A DNA stretch of 12,234 nucleotides from Microbacterium sp. (GTDB lineage: Bacteria; Actinomycetota; Actinomycetes; Actinomycetales; Microbacteriaceae): assembly GCA_003248845.1 (NCBI GenBank), contig QFPD01000021.1:1-12234 (forward strand). Reading direction: 5' to 3'. The notes below the pieces were generated by a model. The model was not told the origin of the DNA and did no database searches. It saw nothing but the letters and a program-made list of their open reading frames with translations. This document shows positions 12,152 to 12,234 of this stretch, in pieces. Each line of letters begins with the position of its first letter. Within the stretch, counting starts at the first letter, position 1. The position numbers and the translations under genes were made by a program.

Positions 12152-12234
12152 TCAGACGAACCGGACAGCCTGCTGCAGCCTCGTGCGGATGTCGAACAGC
12201 TCGTTGCCACCGATGTCGCGCGCACCCGTGAGGC
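12152..12234 (-). CDS. C-terminal end of an unidentified protein, cut by the window edge
   Basis: Reading leftward from the edge, one frame gives LTGARDIGGNELFDIRTRLQ followed by QAVRFV and a TGA at 12152-12154. The residue mix looks like real protein rather than a shadow frame, and the stop falls 8 bp past the tetR stop, as expected for convergent genes. Only 27 codons are visible, and I do not recognise the family. Confidence 0.5.
   Translation of the reverse strand, partial: LTGARDIGGNELFDIRTRLQQAVRFV

Overview
The window is very GC-rich, with dense, mostly co-oriented genes, GTG starts, 4-bp stop/start overlaps and proteins typical of high-GC Gram-positives. The best guess is an actinobacterium of the Microbacteriaceae, probably Microbacterium-like. 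This is inferred from protein style and codon use, because no rRNA or other marker is present.

Layout. From 1 to 2145 (minus strand) lie the remains of an oligopeptide-type ABC transporter operon: a lipoprotein substrate-binding protein, a short C-terminal piece of the ATPase, and an FMN-dependent luciferase-like monooxygenase that runs off the left edge. The binding protein is joined out of frame to the ATPase tail near 945-963. The permeases and most of the ATPase that should lie between them are missing. From 2165 to 2323 there is a short regulatory and repeat-rich gap. From 2322 to 7063 (minus) is a two-gene alpha-glucan to trehalose operon: glgX/treX (glycogen debranching) and treY (maltooligosyl trehalose synthase). 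The usual third gene, treZ, is not in the window. A 21-bp-period repeat family sits inside treY twice, in opposite orientations, and again exactly at its stop codon.

From 7175 to 9935 (minus) lie an APC-superfamily amino acid/amine permease, a short-chain dehydrogenase and a conserved hypothetical protein coupled to it by a 4-bp overlap. A large nested inverted repeat (10088-10163) separates the permease from yaeQ (minus, 10193-10714). The yaeQ start abuts, head to head, the C-terminal catalytic half of a sensor histidine kinase (plus, to 11488), whose sensor region is missing. This looks like a second rearrangement joint. A TetR regulator (plus, 11547-12143) follows, convergent with an unidentified gene that enters from the right edge.

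How the genes work together. GlgX debranches glycogen and TreY converts the freed maltodextrin ends to maltooligosyl trehalose. TreZ, encoded elsewhere or lost, would release trehalose. The transporter remnant and monooxygenase would have formed a peptide-like uptake and oxidation unit, but the transporter as written cannot work. I see no defence, mobile or biosynthetic system. The most unusual content is the treY-associated repeat family and the two gene-to-gene deletion joints.
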